NCBI RefSeq assembly: GCF_022095675.1
Contig: NZ_JAHYSG010000001.1
Location: forward strand, 1-64,000
DNA: 64,000 bases
Reading direction: 5' to 3'
Source of the DNA: Dactylosporangium sp. AC04546
GTDB lineage: Bacteria; Actinomycetota; Actinomycetes; Mycobacteriales; Micromonosporaceae
Each line of letters opens with the position of its first letter. The first letter of the stretch is position 1. Of the stretch, positions 8,384 to 16,982 are shown in pieces. Below the pieces are notes generated by a model that did not search any database, was not told the DNA's origin, and was given only the letters and a program-made list of their open reading frames with translations. The position numbers and the translations under genes were made by a program.

Positions 8384-10414
8384 TCAGTGCTCGGCTGCGG
8401 CCAGCCGGTTCAGGATTCGCTGACGGTCGCTGCCCAGGTCCTCCTCCAGCAACCGGCGCAGGAACACCACCGCGTCGTCCACCGAACCCCGGTCCAGGCA
8501 CACCTGGGCCGCCTGGTCCAGCACCGACACCGCATCGACGTCACCCCAGCGCGCCGGCACCCGCACCACATGCGAGGCCGCCGCCACCACGTCGTTCGTG
8601 CGCAGCGCGACCAACGCCGCCCGCACGTGCAGCGCCGCCCGCTCCGCCGGGCCGATCCACTCGTACACCGCCTCGCCGGTCAGCGGATGCGCGAACGAGC
8701 ACCGCTGGGCCCCCTCCACCAGGTGGTTGACCTGCAATACCGCCAACTGGTCCAACGCCTCGTCGACGCCGATGCCGGCCGTCACCGCGATCGCCTCCAC
8801 CGGGGCCGGCCCGCCCAGCACCGCCATCGCCTGCACCACCGGCAGCGTCGCGGGCAGCTGGCGGATCTGCGCCTGCAGCAACCGGCGCAGCCCGCGCAGG
8901 CCGCGCTCGAACGCGTCGTCGGCCGGGACGTCCGCGGCGACGTGCCGGCCCAGCTCCCGCAGCCACAACGGGTTTCCGCGCGCCACCGCGTGACAGCGGC
9001 TCGCGAACGTTTCGTCGACGCCGTGCAGCAGCGCCGCGCTGCCGCGCTCCGACAACGGCGACAGCACCCACGTGGCCTGCGCGAACCCGGCGACGATCCG
9101 GTCGATCTCGGCCACCCCCGGCCGCAGCGCCGCCATCACCACCACCGGCGACCGTTCGGCCCGGGCCGCCAGGTAAGCCAGCAGCCGCGCCGACGGCGGG
9201 TCGGCCCACTGCAGGTCGTCCAGCGTCACCAGCAGCGGCCCGCGCGCGGCCAGGTCGACGACCAGCTGGTGCAGGGAGTCGATGAACTGGTATTCGCCGT
9301 CGGGCCCCACCTCGGCCAACAGGTGGCGTGCGGTGGCCCGCTCCGCGCCGGCCAGCGGGATGCTCGTGTCCTGCGGGCTGCGCAGCAGGCACTCGAACAT
9401 CTGGCGCACGCAACCCCACGCGTGGCCCGTCTCCAGCAGGCGCCCCGTGCCGGCCGCCAGGTTGAACCCGGCCTCCTCCGCCCGTGTCCGGGCGTAGCTC
9501 AGCAGGCTCGACTTGCCGATCCCCGCGGCTCCCTCGAAGAAGCCCACCGAACCCGAGCCCGACGTGGCCGCCCGGGTCAACGCCGCCTCGATCACCCGCA
9601 GCTCGGCCGACCGCTCCACCAGCACCCGTCCGCCGCCATCGACCGCCGGCACCGGGCCGCCGGCCGGCGGCTCCAGCGTGGCGTCGTGGCGCAGGATCGA
9701 CGCCTCCAGCTCCCGCAACACCGGCCCGGGGTCGACGCCCAGCTGTTCCGCCAGCCGCCGGCGCAGGCGCCCGAACGCCGAGAGGGCGTCGCTCGGCCGG
9801 CCGCAGCGGTACAGCGCCAACATCAGCTGGCGGTGCAGCTCCTCGTCGAGGGGATGCTGGTCGGCCAGGTGCTCCAGCTCGGCCACCAGCGCCCGGTGCT
9901 CGCCCAGCGCCAGCCGCGCGTCCGTCAGCGCCCAGGCCGCGCCGCGCCGGACCGCTTCGAGCCGGGCCGCCTGCTCGCCGAACCAGCTCAGGTCGTGCAG
10001 GCCGGCCAGCGCCGGGCCGCGCCACCAGCGCAAGGCCAGCCGCAGCAGGCCGGTCCGGCGACCCGGATCGGTCTCGGCCCGGGCCTGACGGACCAGGCCG
10101 TCGACCACCTCGACGTCGGTGCCGCCGACCCCGAGATCGAGCACGTACCCCGGCGCCCGGCCCACGATCACGTCCCGCAGTGCCAGCTCGCGCCGCAGGA
10201 ACGACACGTGACTCTGCAGCGAGTTGTTCGCCTTCGCGGGCTCGTCCCCGTCCCAGACCAGGTCGACGAGCGCCTCGGCCGACACGACCTCGCGGGCCTG
10301 CAACGCCAGCGCGGCCAGCAGCGCCTGCCGGCGCAGCCCGGCGACCGGCCGCCACGCGCCGTCCACCAGCGCCTCGACCGGACCCAGCAGCCGCACCCGG
10401 ACGTCGACGATCAT
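8384..10414 (-). CDS. SARP/BTAD-type regulator with AAA ATPase domain, paralogue
   Basis: This 676-residue protein has the same order as its downstream neighbour: winged helix (VRLLGPVEALV, residues 7-95), BTAD (100-240), then an ATPase with Walker A GAAGIGKS (295-302) and a TLDDLQWAD Walker B region near 390. It runs slightly further at the C-terminus, with two or three helical hairpins, but still lacks a full TPR array. ATG 10414 overlaps the stop of the trigger-factor-like gene (ATGA, 10411-10414), so translation is coupled. The tandem paralogues probably arose by local duplication and may form mixed oligomers (inference). Confidence 0.85.
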   Translation of the reverse strand: MIVDVRVRLLGPVEALVDGAWRPVAGLRRQALLAALALQAREVVSAEALVDLVWDGDEPAKANNSLQSHVSFLRRELALRDVIVGRAPGYVLDLGVGGTDVEVVDGLVRQARAETDPGRRTGLLRLALRWWRGPALAGLHDLSWFGEQAARLEAVRRGAAWALTDARLALGEHRALVAELEHLADQHPLDEELHRQLMLALYRCGRPSDALSAFGRLRRRLAEQLGVDPGPVLRELEASILRHDATLEPPAGGPVPAVDGGGRVLVERSAELRVIEAALTRAATSGSGSVGFFEGAAGIGKSSLLSYARTRAEEAGFNLAAGTGRLLETGHAWGCVRQMFECLLRSPQDTSIPLAGAERATARHLLAEVGPDGEYQFIDSLHQLVVDLAARGPLLVTLDDLQWADPPSARLLAYLAARAERSPVVVMAALRPGVAEIDRIVAGFAQATWVLSPLSERGSAALLHGVDETFASRCHAVARGNPLWLRELGRHVAADVPADDAFERGLRGLRRLLQAQIRQLPATLPVVQAMAVLGGPAPVEAIAVTAGIGVDEALDQLAVLQVNHLVEGAQRCSFAHPLTGEAVYEWIGPAERAALHVRAALVALRTNDVVAAASHVVRVPARWGDVDAVSVLDQAAQVCLDRGSVDDAVVFLRRLLEEDLGSDRQRILNRLAAAEH

Positions 10415-11475
10415 CCGCGCTCCGTCCTGACGCGGCTCATGAGCAGCGCGAGCGCCTTGCCCCGCAGGACGTTGGCGCGGGGCGACGCCGGATCGTATCC
10501 GCCGGTCCGCCGGCCCGGCCCGGGCCGGTGCGCCTCCTCGGCGACCTCGGCGTCGGTCGCATCGAGGGCGTACCGGTGGGCGAGCAGGTCGAGGGTCAGC
10601 TCGGCCCGGAGCTGGTCGGCGATGACCGCGTACAGCTCGGCGTCGGCCTCGTCCTCGGTCGCGCCCTCGGCCGTCAGGCACTCGGCCATCGACACGCCGA
10701 AGCGCCCGAGCGCGGTCGTCAGCCGGCTCTTGTGCCGGCTCAGCTCCCAGCGGACCAGCGACTCGGGTGCGGCGCCCGCGGCGTCCGCGACCTGCGACAC
10801 CGCGCTACGGCAGGCCACGACGTGATCGCGATCCGCCGACCGCGCGACCAGCCGGGCCCGCATCGCGGCCCGCAGCTCGGCGAGGCCGGCGAACTCGCCG
10901 ATCCGCGCGGCGAACTCATCGTCCAGCGCCGGCGTGACGCGCCGCAGGACGGCCCGGACCGTGAGCGACACGGTCGCCGTCCGGCCCCGCTGCCGCCCGC
11001 CGACGAGCACCGTCTCGATCGTCGTGACGTCGCCCGGGCGGAGTCCCGTCACCGCTTCGTCGAGGCCCGGCAGGGGATGGTCGCGACCGACCTCGTGCAG
11101 CACGTCGTGGGCCTGCCCGTGTTCGACCGCGACCTCCGAGACGGCCGCGGCCAGGTCCAGCCGCATCCAGTCGCCGCGGGTGGCCGGACGGTTGAGCGGT
11201 TCGAACGTCGCCGCCTGCTGCCGTAGGTACTCGAGGTAGTCGTCGACCTCATGCTCGTCGAGGCCGGCGGCTGCGCCGACCGTGATCGTGTCGAAGTCGG
11301 GAAGCACCCCGTCCGGCAGGACGTCGACGTGCGCGGTCATCGTGTCCGGGAGGAACTCTGGCGGCGCCGAGGCGATCAGCCCGTTTCGGCGCAACGTCGC
11401 GTCGAGCGCATCCCGGGTCGGCGCGGCGCACACGACCTCGACCCGGCGTGGACCCAACCAGCGCATGCTGTCCAT
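10411..11475 (-). CDS. Divergent trigger-factor-like protein
   Basis: This 354-residue protein has the order of trigger factor. An N-terminal part is followed by an FKBP/PPIase-like segment (GDWMRLDLAAAV..., a PLPGLDEAVTGLRPGD stretch) and a C-terminal chaperone arm beginning PALDDEFAARIGEFAGLAEL. Housekeeping trigger factors are around 430-480 residues with a strongly conserved ribosome-binding loop; that loop is not evident here. It is therefore probably a specialised paralogue, not the cell's Tig. ATG 11475 is chosen over the upstream in-frame start because of the GAGGAAA site just before it. It overlaps the SARP gene by 4 bp, which is an unusual partnership. Confidence 0.7.
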   Translation of the reverse strand: MDSMRWLGPRRVEVVCAAPTRDALDATLRRNGLIASAPPEFLPDTMTAHVDVLPDGVLPDFDTITVGAAAGLDEHEVDDYLEYLRQQAATFEPLNRPATRGDWMRLDLAAAVSEVAVEHGQAHDVLHEVGRDHPLPGLDEAVTGLRPGDVTTIETVLVGGRQRGRTATVSLTVRAVLRRVTPALDDEFAARIGEFAGLAELRAAMRARLVARSADRDHVVACRSAVSQVADAAGAAPESLVRWELSRHKSRLTTALGRFGVSMAECLTAEGATEDEADAELYAVIADQLRAELTLDLLAHRYALDATDAEVAEEAHRPGPGRRTGGYDPASPRANVLRGKALALLMSRVRTERG

Positions 11476-11565
11476 GGTTTCCTCAGCTCCTTCAGACGGC
11501 GGCCAACTCACGCGGCGTTCCGTCGTGTTCCGCGTCCGGCGGCGCGCATCTCGGGCGGTTGCAAG

Positions 11566-13503
11566 TTATCTCGGCTGGTAGCAGCAGCGCATGCCCGTCC
11601 GCACGCTGCAACGCAGGTGCTTGCCGATCACCGGATCGGCCGCCTCGACCTGCGCGATCGCCCGCCTGATCGCCTTACCGACCGAGATGCGGGCCCGCTC
11701 GGCGCCGTCGGCGAAGCTGCGCGTCCGTCCGACGAGGCCGGTCGCCGCGGCGAGCTCCTCGATGAGCCAGCTCCGCTCGGCGCGCGCCTGTTCGGCCTTG
11801 CCGAGGTCGTTCAGCGCTTCGAACTCGTCGATCGCGGACTCGAGCTCCGTGAGCCGGACGCGGTAGGCCCGCTTGGCTTCGTCGTCGAGGACGGGCTGGG
11901 CCGACGCGAGCCGGTCGACGCCGGCGGCCTGCGCGGCGGTGCCCGGGCCCGCGGCCAGCTCGGCCGACGGGATCTCGAACCCCGGGTTGGCGGTGAGGCT
12001 CGCCAGATAGGCCATGCCCTTGCCGCCCTCGACCAGGACGGTCCGGTCGCCGAGGCGCAGCTCCCAGTGCAGTCCCCGCCGGGTGCAGCGAACCGTCGCC
12101 ACCGCGCCGTGCACGGCCGCGCGCTCGCCGACCGCCACGGCCGGCAGCGGCAGCCCCAACCCCGCGGCCTCGGTGCGGGCCTCAGCGAGCTGCCGCTGCG
12201 CCGCCGCGTGGTCCCCGCCCCCGTTGCGGTACCACAGCGCCTCGGCCAGCCGAACGCGCGACAACATCGCAGCCGGCCAGTGTTGCAGCGATTGATTCGC
12301 GTGTACCGCGGCCTCGAAGTGCGCGACCGCCCGGTCGACCTCGCCGACGGTCAGGCTGGCCACGCCCAGCGCGTGCTCCGTCGAGCCGAAGCACGTGACG
12401 CCGATGCTGGCCATGATCGGCAACCGGTGGAACGGGCGCAGCAGGTCGTGCACGGCGGCCGCGACCCGCCGGTCACCGAGCCGGTGCGCGGCCTCCACGA
12501 CCCCGTACATCGTGGCCAGCCAGCTGCTCGTCATCGGCAGCGCCGACCAGGACGGCCCCTCCAGCCGGGCCAGGCAGCCGCGGGCCAGGCGCTGGTCGCC
12601 CGCGGCGGCCGCGGCGACGGCGAGGGCGGCCAGGTGCGAGTTGTCGACCGTGCTGAGGGTCGGGGAGTTGACCAGCTCCTGCAGTACCGGGATCAGCTCC
12701 GGGAGCGTGCCGCGGTACCAGTGCAGGGCGATCGTGTGGGCGCCCTGCCAGCCGATGACGTCGACGTCGCCGGCATCCTTGCCCGCTTCGGCGCAGGCCG
12801 CCGCCCGCCGCTCGGCCAGCTCGAGGTCGCCGGCGCGGATCGTCAGCATCACCTCCATCGCCTGCACGACGTATCCGATGGCCTCGTGCGGCTTGCGGTG
12901 CAGCAGGGTCCGCAGCTCCTGCAGCGACCGCTCCGCGTGCCGGTTGCCGACCAGGAACCGGTCGACGGTGCGCCACAGCAGGCCGATGAGGGTGTCGCCG
13001 CGCCGGGTGCTGCGCAGTCCTGCCTCGATGAGCTCCCGCACGACGGGCTCGCGCAGCTGGGCCTGGTGCGGCCCGAGCACGCAGTGGTGCGCCAGGCTCA
13101 GCGCCTCGGCCAGCGCGACCGCGTCGCCGCTGCGCCGGGCCTGCTCGACGGCGGCGAAGACACGCTCGTGGCCGCCTTCGCGGTAGTCCAGCTCGGCCGC
13201 CAGCCGGGCCTGCACCCGCACGCCGAGCGGGGACGCCGGCTCGACCAGGTCCAGGGCGCGCCGCAGCCGCGACTCGATGAGCACCGCGGTGTCGGCGCCG
13301 CGGTGCTCGTGCACCCAGAGGCCGCCGTACCCCACCGCGGCGACGGCCTGCGCCTCGTCGTCGAAGTCGCGCTCCGCTCGCCGGTACGCCTGGTCGAACC
13401 ACTCGCGGCTGGACTTCAGGTTGCCGTCGACGTGCAGGGTCCGCGCCCCGTTGGCGAGCAGGGAGCGGGCGTTCTGGGGTGGGACCGGGACGGGCGGGGA
13501 CAT
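11566..13503 (-). CDS. TPR-repeat protein resembling C-terminal half of ATPase-type regulators
   Basis: A 645-residue, largely helical protein. Residues 10-470 form repeated helix pairs of TPR type (for example LAEALSLAHH, ERRAAACAEAGKDAG, AVAHFEAAVHANQS). The C-terminal region has the LVEGGKGMAYLASL motif, a PVLDDEAKRAYRVRL segment and a final basic domain with ARISVGKAIRRAI. This order is known to me from the C-terminal halves of large actinobacterial ATPase regulators, but no P-loop ATPase precedes it here. The start is ATG 13503. It lies upstream of, and colinear with, the BTAD-ATPase genes that lack exactly this half, so the proteins could work as a split regulator (inference). Confidence 0.65.
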   Translation of the reverse strand: MSPPVPVPPQNARSLLANGARTLHVDGNLKSSREWFDQAYRRAERDFDDEAQAVAAVGYGGLWVHEHRGADTAVLIESRLRRALDLVEPASPLGVRVQARLAAELDYREGGHERVFAAVEQARRSGDAVALAEALSLAHHCVLGPHQAQLREPVVRELIEAGLRSTRRGDTLIGLLWRTVDRFLVGNRHAERSLQELRTLLHRKPHEAIGYVVQAMEVMLTIRAGDLELAERRAAACAEAGKDAGDVDVIGWQGAHTIALHWYRGTLPELIPVLQELVNSPTLSTVDNSHLAALAVAAAAAGDQRLARGCLARLEGPSWSALPMTSSWLATMYGVVEAAHRLGDRRVAAAVHDLLRPFHRLPIMASIGVTCFGSTEHALGVASLTVGEVDRAVAHFEAAVHANQSLQHWPAAMLSRVRLAEALWYRNGGGDHAAAQRQLAEARTEAAGLGLPLPAVAVGERAAVHGAVATVRCTRRGLHWELRLGDRTVLVEGGKGMAYLASLTANPGFEIPSAELAAGPGTAAQAAGVDRLASAQPVLDDEAKRAYRVRLTELESAIDEFEALNDLGKAEQARAERSWLIEELAAATGLVGRTRSFADGAERARISVGKAIRRAIAQVEAADPVIGKHLRCSVRTGMRCCYQPR

Positions 13504-13559
13504 AGACGCACCCTCACCCGTCCCGCTGAAGCGCCGCTGATGTGGTGCTGATGTGCGGA

Positions 13560-15260
13560 TCAGGTCGCCGGGTCCGCGCGGTAGAACACCAGCGCCACGT
13601 CGTCCTCGTTGAGCAGGTCGTTGTCCAGCACCAGGACGGCCACGTCCGATCCGGTTGTGGCATCCCACTCGTAGCGGCCGAGGGTCAGCCCCTCGATCTC
13701 GTCATCGTCGTCCGGGTTCAGCTCCACGACCCGGCTGCCGCCGTATGCGCCGTCGGCCAGGTTGTATGCGCTGATGTCGAAGGTCGCGTTCGAGGTCAGG
13801 TACAGCTGGCCGTCCGCGGCGATGTGACCGCCCTGCACCTGCTGGATCGGGCGGGACAGCTGAACGGAACGCACCCAGCGGTACCCGTCGTCCGGGTTGT
13901 AGACGTGCACGACGTCGACCGACGTGACGGGCTGGTCCTCCCGGCCGAACGCCGAGCTGTAGAGCAGCCCGTCGACCGGGTTGACGGCGACCCACGGGAT
14001 CGAGGTGCCCTGCGGCTTGCGGCCGTCGCCGCCGAGCGGGCCGAGGAACTCCGTCTGCATCGCCGCCGGCTCGACCACCCACACGTTCGACGGCTCCACG
14101 GCGACCACGATCCGGCGCCGCACCGGGTCCCACACCGGCGGGCCGAGATGGTCGCCGGCGTTCGACGGCAGGGCCAGGACGCCGAGCACCCGTGCGTCGC
14201 CGCGCGGGAAGCCCGGGCCGAACTTGTAGAGGCGCCTTCCGTCCTCGCTGTTGCTGCCCACGTACCAGTTCGTACCGTCGGTCGTCACGCCTTGGGCCTC
14301 TTCGGTCCAGGGCGTGTTGCTGTACGACACCCTCTGCACAACCTGCCAGGTCGACGGGCTGGCGAGCGACGGGGGTTTCAGGCCGCCCGCCAGCTCGGCC
14401 CAGGCCGACCAGCCGCCGGCCTGTTGCCAGCGGTGCCAGACCTGACCCTCGGCGTTGACGCCGAACAGTTCGATACGGCCGTCGGCGTTGGTCTCGGCGG
14501 CGACCGTCCCGAGGGTGCCGTCGAGCGGCGCCCAGGCCGACCAGCCGCCGGTTTGCTGCCAGCGGTGCCAGATCTGGCCGTCGGGGTTGACGCCGAACAG
14601 CTCCAGGCGGCCGTCGCCGTTGCGGGCCACCGCCACGGTCGACAATGTACCGTCGAACGCGGCCCAGGGTGACCAGCCGCCCGGTTGTTGCCAGCGGTGC
14701 CACACCTGGCCCTCCGCGTTGACGCCGAACAGTTCGATGCGGCCGTCGGCGTTGGTCTCCGCGGCGACCGATCGCAGGGTGCCGTCGAGCGGGGCCCAGC
14801 TCGACCAGCCCCCGGGTTGCTGCCAGCGGTGCCAGATCTGGCCGTCGGGGTTGACGCCGAACAGCTCCAGGCGGCCGTCGCCGTTGCGGGCGGCGGCGAG
14901 TGCCGACATCGTTCCGTCGAGCGGGGCCCAGGTGGACCAGCCGCCGGTTTGCTGCCAGCGGTGCCACACCTGGCCCTCCGCGTTGACGCCGAAGAGTTCC
15001 ATGCGGCCGTCGGCGTTGGTCTCCGCCGCCACCGATTGCAGGGTGCCGTCGAGCGGGGCCCAGGCCGACCAGCCGCCCGGTTGTTGCCAACGATGCCGGA
15101 CCTGGCCGTTGACGGCGAACAGCTCCAGGCGGCCGTCACCGTTCGCGGCCACGGCCAACCCGGCACCTGCGACGGCGGGCCCGGCACCGGCCGGTGCGGC
15201 CGGCGCCACGAGGATCGTCACGGCGGTGAGCGCGGCCATGGCGAAGCGCGTCAGTGTCAT
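13560..15260 (-). CDS. Exported PLL-like beta-propeller protein with C-terminal second beta domain
   Basis: This 566-residue protein has a signal peptide (residues 1-26). Six near-identical 44-residue blades follow, each with the pattern N-x-D-G-R-x-E-L-F-G-V-N-x-x-G-Q-x-W-H-R-W and ending G-G-W-S-x-W-A. This is the PLL/tectonin-like lectin propeller type, some members of which bind fucose or methylated sugars. From about residue 305 a different beta-rich domain reads like another propeller (GTNWYVGSNSEDGRRLYKFG, later DPVRRRIVVAVEPSN). ATG 15260 lies one base after the stop of the upstream propeller gene, so they are co-transcribed. Likely role: secreted glycan recognition; the ligand is unknown. 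Confidence 0.8.
   Translation of the reverse strand: MTLTRFAMAALTAVTILVAPAAPAGAGPAVAGAGLAVAANGDGRLELFAVNGQVRHRWQQPGGWSAWAPLDGTLQSVAAETNADGRMELFGVNAEGQVWHRWQQTGGWSTWAPLDGTMSALAAARNGDGRLELFGVNPDGQIWHRWQQPGGWSSWAPLDGTLRSVAAETNADGRIELFGVNAEGQVWHRWQQPGGWSPWAAFDGTLSTVAVARNGDGRLELFGVNPDGQIWHRWQQTGGWSAWAPLDGTLGTVAAETNADGRIELFGVNAEGQVWHRWQQAGGWSAWAELAGGLKPPSLASPSTWQVVQRVSYSNTPWTEEAQGVTTDGTNWYVGSNSEDGRRLYKFGPGFPRGDARVLGVLALPSNAGDHLGPPVWDPVRRRIVVAVEPSNVWVVEPAAMQTEFLGPLGGDGRKPQGTSIPWVAVNPVDGLLYSSAFGREDQPVTSVDVVHVYNPDDGYRWVRSVQLSRPIQQVQGGHIAADGQLYLTSNATFDISAYNLADGAYGGSRVVELNPDDDDEIEGLTLGRYEWDATTGSDVAVLVLDNDLLNEDDVALVFYRADPAT
14390..15130 (-). repeat. In-gene tandem repeats, 132-bp unit with 264-bp higher-order period
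   Basis: The propeller blades are highly conserved at DNA level, for example the TGCCAGCGGTGCCA block recurring every 132 bp. Blades alternate between an ETNADGR type and an ARNGDGR type, giving a 264-bp super-period. Such similarity indicates recent amplification or gene conversion. Confidence 0.8.
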
Positions 15261-15261
15261 G

Positions 15262-16890
15262 TCAGGGCCGCAGCCGCAGTCCGCTGTCGTACGCCGTCCA
15301 GCCGGCGGCCGGCTGTTCCCAGCGGAACAGCTTGCCGGCCGCGTCCACGGCGAACAGCTCCACGTGCCCGTCGGCGCCGCCGTCCGCGGCCACCCCGGAG
15401 TACGTCCCGTCGATCCGGCTCCACGAGGACCAGCCGCCCGTGGCCAGCTGCCACCGGTGCCACACCATGCCGTCCCGGTTGGTCCCGAACAGCTCGAGGC
15501 GCTGGTCGCTGTTGCGGGCGAGCGCCACCGTCCGCAGCGTGCCGTCGAACGGGCTCCACCCGGACCAGCCGCCGGCCGCCAGCTGCCACCGGTGCGACAG
15601 GCCGCCGGCGGCGTCGATCGCGAAGACCTCGACGCGGCCGTCACCGTTGGCCTCGGCCGCGACGTACCGCGCTGCGCCGCCGAGTGTGGACCAGCCCGAC
15701 CAGTCGGTCGTGGTGTTCTTCACGTTCTGCCACCGATGCTGTACCGCTCCGTCGAGGTACGTCGCGAACAGCTCCAGCCGACCCTGACCGTTGCGGGCGA
15801 CGGCGACCGACGTGAACGGCCCGCCGAGCGACGCCCAGCCGGACCAGCCGCCCGCCCCCGTCTGCCAACGGTGCCAGAGGGTGCCCTCGCGGTTGACCCC
15901 GAACAGCTCCAGCCGGCCGTCGTCGTTGCGCTCCACCGCCACCGAGTGCAGCTCGCCGTCCAGCTGCGACCACGCCGCCGAGCCGGACCGGCAGAAGATG
16001 CCGTCGGACGCCGACGTCCCGCAGACCCGCAGCGCCCCGTCGAGGCCGGCGCCCGCCGCGATGGACGATCCGCTCGCCGGCCCGGGCCCGAGCAGCGTCG
16101 CCAGGGCCTCCTCCGCGATCGGCGCGCTGGACAGTTCGAGCGAACGGTCCCTGGCCTGGGAGAAGTCGAACGACGGCAGCGGACCGCCGCGAGTGATCAT
16201 CGCCCAGGTCACGTCGTAGCCGACCCTGCCGTTGAACGCCGTGCACGCCAGCTGGACCTCGACCGGCTGCCCCGGCAGCGCGTCCCCCCACAGCGGGCTC
16301 GCCAGGCAGCTGGGCTCGAGCCGCTCGACGGCCCGCCGGTTCGCCGCGACCAGATCGTCCCGCAGCAGCGTCGTGCCGAACCCGACGTTCGCCCGCGCGA
16401 ACAGCGCGACGGGCCCGAGCGCGTTGAGGGCATAGCTCATCACGTCGACGGCCGCCCGGTTGTCGACCACGTTGATGTACGCGCGGGCCCTCGCGACGCA
16501 CTCGGTGGCGTCCGTCGCGAACTGCTGCGCGTTGTCCGCGCTGAGCGACTCGATGTCGGCAAACGTGACGAGCGCCGTTCTGGCACAGGTCTCGACATCC
16601 GCCGCGGCGATCTCGCCGACCTCGTCGAGCACGCCGTTGATCTGTTCGCTGACCCGGGCGATCGCCGCCTGCAGCTCGTCGACGGCCCGCTGCAGGGTCA
16701 TCTCGTTGCCGAACAGCTTCTGGTAGATGTCGTACGCGGTCTTGACGTGCCCCGCGTACTTTCCGTACTCCTCCAGCTTGTCGACAGGGCTGGGGGACGC
16801 CGGCTGGGCGCCGGTCAGGGCCACCGCCAGGGCGGCAAGCCCGGCCGTCAGGGCCCGCCCTGCTCTTCTTCGCAGTGTTGACGAGTTCAC
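15262..16890 (-). CDS. Exported helical-domain protein with PLL-like propeller
   Basis: A 542-residue protein. The signal peptide (1-34) is followed by a mostly helical domain (35-275) with several Cys residues and long amphipathic helices around EMTLQRAVDELQAAIARVS. Residues 285-540 form five to six PLL-like blades (DGRLELFGVNREGTLWHRW type) that are more divergent than those of the downstream gene. The helical domain might be an oligomerisation or toxin-like pore region, but I do not recognise it. The gene starts the two-gene propeller operon and is divergent from the Hsp70-WD40 gene across a 92-bp region that must hold both promoters. Confidence 0.75.
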   Translation of the reverse strand: MNSSTLRRRAGRALTAGLAALAVALTGAQPASPSPVDKLEEYGKYAGHVKTAYDIYQKLFGNEMTLQRAVDELQAAIARVSEQINGVLDEVGEIAAADVETCARTALVTFADIESLSADNAQQFATDATECVARARAYINVVDNRAAVDVMSYALNALGPVALFARANVGFGTTLLRDDLVAANRRAVERLEPSCLASPLWGDALPGQPVEVQLACTAFNGRVGYDVTWAMITRGGPLPSFDFSQARDRSLELSSAPIAEEALATLLGPGPASGSSIAAGAGLDGALRVCGTSASDGIFCRSGSAAWSQLDGELHSVAVERNDDGRLELFGVNREGTLWHRWQTGAGGWSGWASLGGPFTSVAVARNGQGRLELFATYLDGAVQHRWQNVKNTTTDWSGWSTLGGAARYVAAEANGDGRVEVFAIDAAGGLSHRWQLAAGGWSGWSPFDGTLRTVALARNSDQRLELFGTNRDGMVWHRWQLATGGWSSWSRIDGTYSGVAADGGADGHVELFAVDAAGKLFRWEQPAAGWTAYDSGLRLRP

Positions 16891-16982
16891 GTCCGCCTAA
16901 CGTTCCACCCCGTTCCGCCGCCAAGGCCCCCGCGTGACGCGACGCACACCGCGTCTTGAGGGAGCTGTGATATGACGTTGCC

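Noticed and set aside
8366..10825. 819-codon plus-strand frame opposite the SARP gene
   Set aside because: Rich in Gln/Arg/His with no recognisable domain; the opposite strand encodes BTAD and ATPase motifs.
11251..13551. 766-codon plus-strand frame opposite the TPR gene
   Set aside because: Shadow composition (Arg, Gln, Val, Asp-rich) and no start context; the minus strand has coherent TPR helices.
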